NCBI GenBank assembly: GCA_035048815.1
Contig: JAUCBN010000043.1
Span: 4,219,001 to 4,283,000, forward strand
Direction of reading: 5' to 3'
Source of the DNA: Abelmoschus esculentus
Taxonomy: Eukaryota > Streptophyta > Magnoliopsida > Malvales > Malvaceae
DNA length: 64,000 nucleotides
Made by a program: the position numbers and the translations under genes. Numbering within the stretch: the first letter of the stretch is position 1; the number at the start of each line of letters is the position of its first letter. This document shows, piece by piece, positions 36,387 to 47,715 of the stretch. The notes below the pieces were generated by a model that had not been told where the DNA came from, ran no database searches, and saw nothing but the letters and a program-made list of their open reading frames with translations.

Positions 36387-37476
36387 TTATAATTACATAA
36401 TACAAGAAATTTTAAATTTAATAGGATCTAATAAGTATTCAATCTAAAGTTTAGGAAGCAAAATACTTAATTCGACAAATATTCAAATTAAAAGAAACTA
36501 AAATTTTAAGAAGTACAAATCCTCTCGTAGAGCGATCTTATAAAACAAGAGTGTTAAAAATACTCGACCCGTTGATCCACTGATTTAATTAAAAATATAT
36601 TTTTTCTCTAAAAGCTGAAGTTTACGGGTGTGTTACTTATTTATTGTTTAATTTAATTTATTTACTTACTATTTAATTTAGTTTTAAAATACTTAATTTT
36701 GATTATAATTTAAAATTAATATCTCATTAAAAATTATAATTTGAAAATTAAATTATTATAATTATAATAAAAATCATATTTGATTATAATATATTTAATT
36801 AAAGTGTTAATATCATATACAATTATATATTCACATTTATATCAAAATTTTATGTATAATTATATTTTATAAAATTCTATTAGATATTATAATAATAATA
36901 TATTCAAAATTAACTTATTAAACCTAAAATTTAATTAAGTTAAATTAACATCTAAAATACATAAACTACATAAACTACGAACATAATTAAAAATATTCTA
37001 AAATTAAATATAAATTTTTATTAAATTAATATAAATTATAACTCAATTGAATTAAATAAATACAATTAATAAAGAAAAAATAATAATGGAGAGAAACAAA
37101 TCAACCATTTTTTAAGTTTTGAATTAAGTAATTTTAGTGTAAAATTTTTAGAGGGATATAAGTTATCTAAAATTTTAAAGGAAATTAAAAATAAATTTTG
37201 ATTATTATATTTAATAAATTTTGGAATAGATTGACAATTATTTCTTGAATTATTTGAATTAATTTATTAAATATAATATAAATTTATTATATAAATATAT
37301 ATACATATTATAAATTTATATATATAGTATTATACATTCCACATATAGTATAAATTCTAAATAATTCTATATTTAGAATAGATTTCATATATAGTATAAA
37401 TTTCATGTTTTTATTTTTAAAATGTATTAAATTAAATTAATTTATAATTTAGTCCTTACAACTTTATTTTTATTAT
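36387..37476. other. Very AT-rich spacer
   Basis: No gene or clear repeat boundary. Runs of AATTTAA and ATATAAT words dominate. Confidence 0.5.
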
Positions 37477-38018
37477 AAGTTGATTATTATTTATTTTTTA
37501 AATTTAGTTTAGTATTTTTAATAAAATAATATTTTATTTTATTAATATTTATCCTTTTTAATTTAAAATTTATTCTTTCTAATCTAAAATTTATTCCTTA
37601 TTACTTTTTATAATTTAATCCAACTTTTTAATATATAAATCATTTGTTGATATTTTTATTTAATCTAGTGCTTAATATTTATTTTTAATAAGATTCATAC
37701 TAGTAAAAGAAGTTAGATATTAAATAATTAATTCAAAATGAATGATCAACCATTTGAATTAATTATTTAATATCAAATATCTTTCACTAAGTCCCATTAA
37801 AAATAAATATCACACTCTAGACTAAACAAAAATATAATCAAATAATTCAGATCTTAAAAATTAGACTAAATTATAAAAATTAAAAATTAATAAAAAATAA
37901 ACATTAGACTAAAAAGAATAAAAATTTTAAATTAAAAAAGATAAACATTAATAAAATAAAACATCATCTTATTAAAAATACTAAACTAAATTAGAAAAAT
38001 AGATAATAGTCAACTTGA
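37477..38018. repeat. Long foldback element of about 540 bp
   Basis: The sequence is a nearly continuous inverted repeat centred near 37747. Left-arm words AAGTTGATTATTAT, TTTAGTTTAGTATTTTTAAT, TTTTATTTTATTAATATTTA and ATTAAATAATTAATTCAAA are each found reversed and complemented at matching distance on the right. The loop is only a few bases long. Arms are about 260 bp each with scattered mismatches. No coding capacity. A transcript across it would fold into a long hairpin. Confidence 0.85.
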
Positions 38019-39105
38019 AATTATTAAGTAGGGTTCAGAACAGGTTGAATAAAATCACGTCTCGGGTCGATTCAGTCGGATAATATTGATTATCTATCAG
38101 GTCAAACTCGAGTTCAAGTTCGTTTCAATCGAATATAGGTCAAATTTCACGTCCACAATAACAAGTTCAAATCAGATTCGAGTCATTCTCAATCGGATGT
38201 AGGTCGGGTTCAGTTAAAACAGTACCAAGTCCAAATCGAGTTCAGGTAACAACAATATGATACAGATCAGATTCAAGTCATTATATCCTCGGGTCAAACC
38301 AAGTTCTGACTCGAACAAGTTTTAGTCAGGTTTTCAAGTCGAGTCAACTTTTTAAATCCCTAGCAGTAAACATAAGAGAACAGATAGATGGATAAAATAG
38401 AATTGCAAATTTCACAAAATCTAATATGAACACACACACACACACAAGAACAAAATCACACCACTAAACACAATGCATTCAAAGTTACAAATCTATGGAA
38501 ATGTAAAGGTTATGAACCAATTTGTGAAGAGAGTTCAAGAGAACAGAGTAGAAAGCATCTATTTCATTAGGATTCATTACTAATTGTCTAATTTTGACCA
38601 CTTTGAGTTTCTTCAGAGTTAGGGGTCTTAAGATGATACAACAAACCCAACCCACTAATTAGTATCGGCACAATTAAGAAATAGCCAAAAGCTAAAGAAA
38701 CAAGTGATGTCAAAAGGAAGATCATTAGAATTCAGCTAATGCAATGGTTGATAATTACTAATATCTATATGCCACAGCCACACAACAAACAAATTTAAGA
38801 AACAAAGGATGCCAACAAGGAAGGAGATAATACTTCTATTACAAAGTAGTATAATTTAAACAAGGATGCCAATCGAGAAACAAATTTCAATGACCAATCC
38901 AAAAGTCTCACCATCACTGCATTACTCATGGATAAAACCAAGATAAATTTCAAAATTTGTTCAATGATCTACATACAGGAAACAATGGCCAATGCTGGAC
39001 CAAAATACAAACTTAGTAGAATAAGTTTTCAGCCACACACAATCTGGCAAATGCTGTTGAATTTTATAAATTCTCAGGGAAGTAAAAGAATAGCATTAAA
39101 TTACC
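38019..39105. other. Spacer with TCGGGT/GAGTTCAAG-type repeat text
   Basis: From about 38030 to 38360 words such as TCGGGTC, GTTCAAGTTCG and CGAGTTCAGGTAAC recur. Text of the same kind in the opposite orientation lies at about 48190-48580. The remainder up to 39105 is the 3' side of the eL33 gene, with a (CA)8 microsatellite at 38430-38446. Confidence 0.5.
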
Positions 39106-39723
39106 TTAAATGTTGCTGGGATACATGAAAACTCTAACTCTGTCACCCTAATCAACCAAAAAGAAAACCAAATCAGCAAAATCCAAGCAAACAAAAATAA
39201 CAAAAAGAAAATGTCATAAGTACTTAGTTGGTAACAGCTTGTTTAATTACCATGGATTTGGGAGGGAGATTAGACTTGAACTTAGCACGAACAACGCCAC
39301 TATTACCATGAGGCCTACATACTTTACCCCAAATGCAACGATAATGAGACCCATTTTTCTTCACTTTGGCTTTGTAAATGTACGCCATTCGCTTCCCACG
39401 GTACCATCCCACTTCCTCTTTAGTGTTCACTCCTTCGATCTGAATCAGTGACGTATTTGGATACTGGTTCGACTTCGACCTGTAACAAAATCAAAAACCA
39501 AATCTTGAAAACCAAATCAAAGACTAAATTAGCAGCTCGAACGATCGAAAGGATAAATTTCTTGTTACCTCTTGTAGCCCAAAATGGTCCCACGAACGTA
39601 GAGCCTACAAACACAGATAATCAAAAAGCGAAATGAGTAAGAGGTGTCGCGAAATCAATGAAAATTAAGCACGGGAATCGAAAGGTTAAACCTGACACGC
39701 TCTCCTTGTCGACCTTTCACCAT
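39106..39723 (-). CDS. RPL35A: 60S ribosomal protein eL33 (L35a)
   Basis: This is a component of the large cytosolic ribosomal subunit. Four exons on the minus strand, 39723-39692, 39604-39569, 39479-39251 and 39147-39106, join in phase to 112 residues, the usual length. Family blocks are visible in order: [64 protein letters not shown], and the C-terminal RVRVFMYPSNI. The small first exon directly at the ATG is typical of plant ribosomal protein genes, and a telo-box lies about 50 bp upstream of the ATG. Nothing is missing. Confidence 0.97.
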
Positions 39724-39773
39724 TGTGAATCAAAGAAGAAGCCTTTGCTGCCGCTTCGCCTGTGAGAAAAGAA

Positions 39774-39781
39774 AAACCCTA
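39774..39781 (+). promoter_or_regulatory. Telo-box upstream of eL33
   Basis: AAACCCTA occurs just upstream of the minus-strand eL33 start. This motif is a known enhancer element of plant ribosomal-protein and translation-related genes. Confidence 0.6.
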
Positions 39782-39980
39782 GAAAAGAGTGAAAAAGAGG
39801 AATTTATAGTATTGTTTGAATGGGCGTATGGCTTTTGTTGGACATACGAGGTTTAGGCCTTGTGAGTTCCCCATTCTAATCAGCTCCACCAGACTTGAAA
39901 CAGCGGTCTGGGACCCAAAAGAAAATTTAGGGATGGTAATGAGGTAGACTAAGGAAAAAATCTTAAATCTAGATAAAATG

Positions 39981-40498
39981 TAGGGGGGGTGTATTATTCG
40001 GTTTTAATCGAATTAATCGATCGAATTAAAATTATTTTGGTTAATTGTTGATAAATTCAGTTAACGGTTATTTCTTTTAATTCGGTTATCGGTTAATTCA
40101 GTTCAAAATCGATTAAATTAACTGAATTAACCAAAATTATTATATATTAAATATTATATATATTTATTCTTAGTCATTTAACTTTTAAAAAATTATAAAA
40201 TGTTCATTAAAATTTTTTATATTATAAAATGATCACTAATTTTTTATTAAATTAGCATAAAATAAAAGTTTAGTGACTAAAAAAATTATTTCAGCACAAT
40301 TTAGTGACCTATTATCTAATTTAACCAAAATTTAAATTTCGGTTAATTCAATTAATTAACCGAAATAATTTTGATTCGATTAATTCGGTTAAAGGTAATT
40401 CAATTCGGTTAACGGTTAAATTTTGAAAATATTTGGTTAATTCGATTTTTGTTAATTTGGTTCGGTCACCGACCAAATTAACCGAATACACACCCCTA
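39981..40498. mobile_element. Non-autonomous hAT-like element, 518 bp
   Basis: The 8-bp direct repeat ATAAAATG flanks it at 39973-39980 and 40499-40506. Termini are inverted: TAGGGGGGGTGTATTATTCGG on the left versus TAGGGGTGTGTATTCGG reversed from the right. The interior is filled with GGTTAATTCGGTT-type words in both orientations. No coding capacity. It lies about 260 bp upstream of the eL33 start. Confidence 0.88.
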
Positions 40499-40506
40499 AT
40501 AAAATG

Positions 40507-41033
40507 TATAGAAGTTTAAGTAAAAGACAAGAATATATACGAACAAAACTAACAATCATTATAAAAGATGTGTATAAATATCTAAATAATTGAGAGTTAT
40601 ATTAGACAAAATGATAATATACGAGATAAATCGAGAAAACTAATATCCGAAAAAAATAGGTACAAAAAATAAACTAAGAATTAATGTAAAGTAGAAGGGT
40701 ATAAGTTTTTTTTTTTTGATTAATAGATAGATAAAAATTATCATATGCCTCGATAAAATACTAATGTTATCTCGAGTTTATTAGTAAATGGATTGCTTTA
40801 AGGCACAAGAAACGTTATTACCATTGATTAACAATACCAAACAAGCAAATGAAATATTAGGAAATAGCATGAACCATCTAGTATTATCGGTTAAAGGAAT
40901 GGTTGCTGTTTCTGGAGGTCACGCTTTTGAGCATCAATACTATCAACACAGTGGTTGAATCACTATAGCTAAATAAAAAAAAAAACATTAGGAAATAGAC
41001 TGAAGATGACCAGAGCAAATGCAATAAAAAAAT
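40507..41033. other. Spacer
   Basis: No gene seen. A short stretch around 40850-40960 has balanced composition but no protein family was recognised. Confidence 0.4.
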
Positions 41034-41041
41034 CACATAAT

Positions 41042-41484
41042 TTTAGGGGTGAATAAAATTTGACCTAAACTCGAAAAAATCGAATATTTCAATTTAACTT
41101 AAGATGAAAAAAACTCGATTTATTTTGATTCGACTTAAAAAATTCAAATAAAGTTTAAGTTGTAAAATAAAAATTTGAATAACTTAAAATTTTTAGTAAT
41201 TAGAGGATTTAGTTTTAAGTTTAAATGAATCCCTCAAATTATTATAATATAAATACCGATAGATAAAAAATATTGTCAAATATTAAAAAATATATGAAAA
41301 AATATACATATATACATACATATCTTATATGATTAAAAAAATTGTTTAAATTACAATAAAATCGTACTATAACATGATAAATAATTATAACTATTTTTTT
41401 ATAAAAACTCAAAAATTCAACTGGACTTAAATTTTCTAAACTTAAATAGAATAAAAATCAAATACAATTCAAATGCTCACTCAT
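41042..41484. mobile_element. Non-autonomous hAT-like element
   Basis: The left end TTAGGGGTGAATAAAATTTG matches the reversed right end of the copy at 18004-18457, so the two are the same family in opposite orientation. Flanks ACATAATT (41034-41041) and ACATAATA (41485-41492) form a target duplication with one mismatch. The right terminus reads GCTCACTCAT. Confidence 0.65.
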
Positions 41485-41492
41485 ACATAATA

Positions 41493-42558
41493 TCCTTGAA
41501 AGCTCCGTATTCTTAAGCTTTTCCCACCGATATCTACTTTAATATACAAAACTAAGTAGTATATAAAGGAGGCTTTCAAAGGGGGCAGCCACGCCTGTTC
41601 CTTCCAGATTTAGGGTTTCTATTTAACATTTTGATCTAATTATTTTTTTATATATTTATCAATAATTAATTAATTATTTTATAAGTATTATTAACTCAAT
41701 TTATTTTATTTAATATAAATAAATTTTTAATAATATTTAATTAATTTGTTGGTGATTATATTAAACTACAGTTAATAATTTGCCGATAACACATCATTAA
41801 AATACAGTTATTTAACAAGAAACTTGACCCGGTCTTAAAATCTGTCTTTTCTTTTCTATTCTTTATTGGAAATGGGAATTGTCCCCATCAAAATACAAAA
41901 TATAAGTCAATTCAGAAAATTAACACGTAAACGTGTTCGGTATGTCTAAATCGTTTGTTTCTTTCTCATATTCTTTTTATGTTTTTATTTTAAATTAAAA
42001 AATTTAGGGTTAAAGATTAGGGGTTGTATTTAGAAAATTAGGGATAAGATATATTTTTAGAATATAAGATTTAGAGTTTAGGATATAAAAATAAAGGTTA
42101 AGGTTTAAAATTTATTTTTTAAAATTTCAACGAAAAACATAAAATGAAACATAATAGAGAGACAGATAATTTTTACTCTGTCTATACTCGGTGGTTTTAT
42201 TATTTACATTCATTTATGTGAATTTTGGAGAAAATATCATTTAAATATTAGTATAATTTAGATAATAATCTAGAATCAACGATTAAAAGCTATCAATCGA
42301 TGTGAATAAATTTTTTTATTTTTAATTATGTTTTTTTAGTTTTTATTAATTTTTTAAAGTAAATTTTAAATCAATTCTAATTTTTGTATCTTGGACCTTA
42401 CGCTCTAAAAAATACATCTTACTCCTATTTTTTTAAACTATAACCCTTATCTTTAAACTTTAAACCTACAATTTTAAAATAAAGCACCGTACAATAAAAG
42501 GACATACGATTTGCACCCAATCGATACTTTCTCAATTTCATAGATTATGTGTTCAATA
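41493..42558. other. Spacer with a promoter-like patch and an inverted low-complexity pair
   Basis: At 41555-41620 a TATATAAAGG box is followed by a balanced stretch and TTTAGGGTTTCT, which looks like the start of a plant gene leader, but no coding sequence follows. Between about 42000 and 42490 words such as TAGGGATAAGAT and ATATTTTTAGAATATAAG on the left are roughly inverted on the right, suggesting an old foldback. Confidence 0.4.
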
Positions 42559-42862
42559 CCTATTAGTAGAGGTGTTCAATCGGTTAATTTGGTTAACTGA
42601 TCGAACCAAACTAAGTAAATATCATTAATCAAAACTTTTAACCATTTAAACGTAAACTGAATCGAACTTTAAAAAAAATTAACTGAACCAAACTTTATTT
42701 GATTAATATGATTGATTAACCTATTTTAAAACGAATTAAGCACTAATCAAACTTAAAAAAAAAACAAATTATTAATTGATCTAACATCTAATTAATCAAC
42801 CAAAATTTTAATTCTAACTATTAATTCAATTTAAAAAAAAAAACAGTAAACACCCTTACCCA
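42559..42862. repeat. hAT-like relic related to the 39981 element
   Basis: The left end GAGGTGTTCAATCGGTTAAT and the reversed right end GGTAAGGGTGTTTACTG recall the GGGGTGTNNATTCGGTTAA ends of the 39981 element. GGTTAA and GAACCAAA words fill the inside. The flanks do not give a convincing duplication. Confidence 0.45.
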
Positions 42863-42956
42863 TTAAAATTCTTCTTCCCTCCCTTAAGTTATGATTGTTT
42901 AAAAAATATTATCTACTATAATCTATACCAATCTAAGCTAAATGTCGGATTAAATA

Positions 42957-42959
42957 TGA

Positions 42960-42986
<27 letters not shown>
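42957..42986. repeat. (TA)n microsatellite
   Basis: About 14 TA units in a row. Confidence 0.95.
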
Positions 42987-42990
<4 letters not shown>

Positions 42991-43126
42991 GGCACAAATA
43001 TCTTTAATTTCTCTTTTGAATATTATACATTTTTGTTCAATTTTTTGTACATCTGAAAAGTATTTTCATATACTTTTAAAATTACACAATCTAATTTGTT
43101 CACTATAATTTTTGTTTGAAAAATAA

Positions 43127-43291
43127 TAGGGGTATTCAAAATCGGCTTAATAGGAACCTAGCGGTCCAATAAACTCATAAAACAAGTTAGAAAAATAAAA
43201 AGACGTTGAAACATAGTAATAATATAGTATTAATATTATATTTATTGGGCCGTTAAGTATCCATTGTATCAATTTTTGAACACTCCTAAAA
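43127..43291. repeat. Short element with inverted ends
   Basis: The left end TAGGGGTATTCAAAATCGG pairs with the reversed right end TAGGAGTGTTCAAAAATTG. About 165 bp long; no clear target duplication. Confidence 0.45.
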
Positions 43292-43647
43292 AGTTCTGAT
43301 CAAATGGTTCTGATCTAAGAGAAAAAGACAAAAATATTTAAATAGTTCTGATCAATTGGCCATCAACGTTTACTCCGGTTAAAATTAAATATTATGAACC
43401 ACATAAACTCTGGCATTGATCAAATGGAAACGAGTTGACTAGCTGAGCCCAGTCGGTTCAAACTTTAAATTTGGACCTTTCAAAAATTCTAGAAACAAAA
43501 ATACAAAACGGCGTGGAACTTGGAAATTTCTTGTCCATGTCGGAAACAAACATTATAGACCGGTAAACGTCCAAACGCGTCTTGACCTACAAAATAAAGA
43601 AACAGTTATGAACAGACTAGCGTAAGAAAACGAAGCCATCGATGGAG

Positions 43648-43658
43648 TATATATATAC
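43648..43658 (+). promoter_or_regulatory. TATA box of the PAR1 gene
   Basis: TATATATATAC lies 83-93 bp upstream of the ATG at 43741, a fitting distance for a TATA box with a leader of about 60 bases. Confidence 0.55.
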
Positions 43659-43740
43659 ACATATATCTTCTTGTGTATTACAATAATTCTCTCATTTTAA
43701 TTCAACAAACACAGAAAATCTAATTCCAACATTCATTTCC

Positions 43741-44475
43741 ATGGCTGCTCTCAAATTCCAAGTCTTTCTTTTCCTTTCTTCACTTTTACTACATGCTTCT
43801 CTAGGTATGCAAAACATATTCGTTTTTATGATTTCATGGAGGTTCTACAAATCATTGAATTATAAATGGTTTCATCGTCTTTGTTGTTTTGTTTTTGTTT
43901 CGTTTTGCAGCTGAGATTATTTGTGAAAATTTGCCCAACGATGTGTGTGCGTTTTCGATAGCATCGTCGGGGAAGAGGTGTTTGTTGGAAACGACGGTGG
44001 GGAAAGACGGAGAGGTAGAGTACCAGTGCCATACATCGGAGGTGGTTGTGGAGAGAATGGCGGAGTACATAGAGACCGACGAATGCGTTGGCGCTTGTGG
44101 GGCGGATAGGAACTCCGTTGGCATTTCATCCGATGCCCTTCTCGACTCACAGTTTACTGCCAAGCTTTGTTCGCCTGCTTGCTTCCAGAAATGCCCCAAC
44201 ATTGTTGACCTCTACTTCAATTTGGCCGCCGGAGAAGGTACAGCTCACCATCTTCGTAACACTTTACCTTGTGATTCAATGGGAGGACTGATGTTTTATT
44301 TTGTACGTTTTGATTTGCAGGAGTGTTTTTGCCTGATCTTTGTAAAGCTCAGCGCTCGAATCCTAGGAGGAGCATGATGGAGCTCATAGCGAGCTCCGGC
44401 GCTGCCCCTGGCCCTGTTTCTAGTCAAGCAACGGCCTCATTTGCTGGTGAAGCTCCTGCCTCAGCTCCCATGTGA
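43741..44475 (+). CDS. PAR1 (photoassimilate-responsive) family secreted protein
   Basis: Three exons, 43741-43804, 43911-44237 and 44321-44475, join in phase to about 181 residues. The N terminus MAALKFQVFLFLSSLLLHAS is a clear signal peptide. The mature part is Cys-rich and follows the plant-only PAR1 family: ICENLPNDVCAFSIASSGKR, CLLETT, YQCHTSEV, CVGACGADRNSVGISSD, FTAKLCSPACFQKCPNIVDL and LCKAQR. The tail is rich in Ala, Pro and Ser, with spaced AP motifs as in arabinogalactan-type regions. The founding family member was described as induced by sugars and virus infection in tobacco; the biochemical function is unknown. The gene appears intact. Confidence 0.9.
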
Positions 44476-44966
44476 TGATCGATTTACTCGGAGATATAAA
44501 TTGGTTTCGATGTATACTTCAGAGAGAACATTTATGGAATTTCAGGGGATGTTTGTAATATATGAGTGATTTTTAAATTCTTTTCTAATAATAATCATGT
44601 CTTCTATTTATTCTAAATTAATATTTATGTCAAAATAAAGAGGTATCGAATAAGGCGATAGAGACGGTCGAGCAAAGTGACTGGCATAATCAGACAGTTC
44701 ATTTCCTATAAGTTTGGCACAGTAAGAACCATAACAAAGATGAGAAGGATCGATGAAATTTTGATGGCTTAAACTCTAGACATGATGAAGGGAATAGCAG
44801 AATATACATGTTGATGGCTACCCAACCAAGACAATGGCAAGCTCTGTTTTTTTAAGATTTAGAAATGAAAATTTGACCATTCCTGGAAGATGCTAAGCCT
44901 TTTTAATCCAACATCATAAGCTTACCAATGGCTCCATTATGGTGATAGCATCAGCTTTTGATCCAT
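44476..44966. other. 3' spacer between convergent PAR1 and IPC synthase genes
   Basis: Contains the 3' untranslated regions of both genes, including AATAATAA near 44590 after PAR1. Nothing else seen. Confidence 0.5.
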
Positions 44967-47715
44967 CTATGAACAAACCATTGCGGTGTCGACCTGGTTT
45001 CCAATGCCATCTTCCAGAATCTTGGCATTACTTTGAGTTCTTGGCCGCTAAACAAGTTTAGAAGACGATAATAAATGCCAGTATAAAGACCATATTCGAA
45101 AGAGGGAAAGAATTAACCAATAAAATTACGGAATTTCCGTTAATGAGCTTGTGACTCTCTTCTTTGGTCCTGTTATCCTTATCTTTCGTGCTCATTGGTA
45201 GCAAAAGAGGCGAACTTCCATTCGTTCGGTCGAGCACTTCTGCATAAAATCTTGGTGTTAGAACCAGTGCTGATGGTTAGATCAATGTTAGCTGAGACCA
45301 AAACATTCTAACCTGGCAGTTTCTTGTCTATGAAGAATACCACTAAATTAACAGTATACCTGCAGAAAAATCTGTCAAAATAAAAAAATAAAAAAAAAGG
45401 CGACATTTGGTTATAAATAGTACTTTCAGAAGCATACTTCGTACCATGCGACAACTACGTCAACTGTGTAATGTTTGCGGGATGCTACAATCAAAATACT
45501 TTGAATTATAGCTACCAACCAACCAAATTGCTTTATACACCTGCAATTGTATAAATGATACTATCAGAAACCAATCAATTGATACACTCATACGTATTTT
45601 GCCCACGGATTGTACACAAGAAAACTGATCAAACATACTTCGGGTACAACCCGATATAATAATTTTGCCTTTGCATATCCCAAAATGTTGTAAGAATGGT
45701 AAAACATACTAGTCTTTTCCCTTTTATCTTCAGGCTAATAGCTAAAAGTATAGCTAGTAAATTTTAAAAAAAATGTTTTACCTTCGTGTGCCGTATTTTT
45801 GATAAGTGATCACAAAGACTAGGGTGAAGTTCATGTGTGATGAAAAAATCAAGTCACCACAACCATATATTGCACCTTGAGGAACTGCAAATAAGATGAT
45901 CAAATGAGCCGAATATCGATTTAGAACCATAGGTACATCTTTAAAAGCAGTAAATTGACAGATTCAGAGTAACAGGAATACAAACAATTAATTAACAGGA
46001 CTTCTAGCACACTATCCGGTTCTGGCAATCTGGCAAGCTTCGAACCCTGCAGCAACACTAGTTATTTACTTAAATGATATTAAAAATCTAATTTTATTTC
46101 TTTCATCAACCCCCTGAGAACAAATGTAAAATTCATGGAAAAAAGATCAATAAAATCCCATTTGAAAAGATAAACATAAAGTAGAGGAAATAAACTATAC
46201 CGCTCGGCAATGATAATTTGGACCAGGAAGCTGAGTAGAATAGAATGTGAGGATTCGGAGAGTTTGGGAAGCCTGCAAAATATAGAAAACAATCCTATAA
46301 GTAAAAATACAAAGTAAATGCTAAATGTTTCATGATTTATCAAGGTCTATAAATTTCGGCGTCGAGGTAGTTGATGAAAATGGTACTTCAAATAGATAGA
46401 CACCTCTGGTCAAAGAGAAAGAAAGGGAGAAGGAAATCATCTAGGTTTTATTAATTGATTTCCTATTCGAGGAAAAATTGAGCTCACTTGAGTCTTGATT
46501 GGCTATCACACAGGGTTGGATGCAGTTGATTCTCACTAAAACATGGTAGCATACATTGATGTTCTATGAAAAAAAAACCTTAAAACTATTCCAGAACAAC
46601 ACTCAATGTTGGATGCATATTAATCAGAAGAAAAAGATGCGATAAAGCGTCATCACTCACAACTAAAAATGCTAGCACCCTGCACCAAATTAGAACTGTA
46701 TAGAACTTTTTGACCTTGAAGACGAAAGGATGGAAAGTCCACTGCACATATCAATTCACATGTTAGAAGTGTGGAGACGATAAAAAAATGCCACTAGAAC
46801 TGAAAAAAGAGAACTAGAATAGCCTCTACTAACTACTAAATGAGCGAGAAATGAATAAAACCAATGAATTTTTACAAGGGGAAGTAAGAAAAAAAATCAA
46901 ACAAGGGAATAGCTTTACCAAGAAAAATGATAGAAAGACAAAGCTGAACACTGTCTCACTGATGTAGGCTTTATCTTCCCCAAGCTCCTAAATTTACAAG
47001 AATGATAAGTATATGAATACATTTTACCAAATATTGGCACATGATAGAGATCAGCAAAAGTGAAAAGCAGAAGAAACTTGTACTTACTGGAAGAAGAAAG
47101 AACCCAAGATCCTGAAGTGTTGGCCCAGGCCGGTGTAGATAATGAACTCCTCGAGCAGCTAGACCGTGAATGTACTTCAGAGAGAAATAAGCATTTCAAA
47201 ACCAAAACAAAAGCCAGAACATGACCAAAATTAAGTACAACTGAACTTGGAAAATATAAACAAAGTAAACAACCTTGAATGACCCAAAAAACTTTAGAAA
47301 AGCAACAACCTAAAGTGTAATTCAATTGCTAAAACGATGTCATCCTTATGAACCATGATATAAGATCTATCTCATGCTAAAAATTTGAGCTTTCATTTCT
47401 CTAATCATTACAGTTCACTAGTTCCCACTTTCATCATCAAAACAAACATCTCTATTTCTTAAAGAGGAATGCTAGCTTTGCCACTGTAAAACAAAAAGAA
47501 ACCTGAAAAATAACACCGGCAAGAACGTATTTCCAATTGTCTAGAAGAAGGTTGATCTCTGTACTCGTTTCTGCACAAATTCTCTTCCATATCTAAAAAA
47601 TAAAATAAAATTTAAATATAAAACTAAATTCCCTTATAATTCTAATGTCTCATATAGGGAGGGGAAACAATAAAATGCAGACCTTTGAAGCCTCGCGACC
47701 AATGTAAAGCGTCAT
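44967..47715 (-). CDS. Phosphatidylinositol:ceramide inositolphosphotransferase (IPC synthase)
   Basis: This Golgi membrane enzyme transfers phosphoinositol from phosphatidylinositol to ceramide, the first step of complex plant sphingolipids. Twelve exons join in phase on the minus strand: 47715-47683, 47592-47503, 47174-47088, 46987-46919, 46741-46661, 46272-46201, 46046-45986, 45884-45782, 45540-45445, 45359-45313, 45239-45130 and 45047-44967, giving about 309 residues, the family length. Visible blocks are MTLYIGREASKIWKRICAET, YIHGLAARGVHYLHRPGP, FYSTQLPGPNYHCR, GCGDLIFSSHMNFTL and [20 protein letters not shown]. The His of SSHM and the His and Asp of HYTVD are the catalytic triad residues known in the sphingomyelin-synthase/PAP2-type fold. 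Several hydrophobic segments span the membrane, and the tail is charged and cytosolic. Spliced leader exons probably lie upstream near 47750-47870. Only partial open frames are visible without splicing. Confidence 0.95.

Noticed and set aside
36244..36447. 67-codon frame rich in Lys, Ile and Tyr
   Set aside because: Composition is that of AT-rich DNA and it overlaps the hAT-like relic end.
46915..47325. 136-codon minus-strand frame
   Set aside because: Different frame from the IPC synthase exons it overlaps; the spliced model explains the region.
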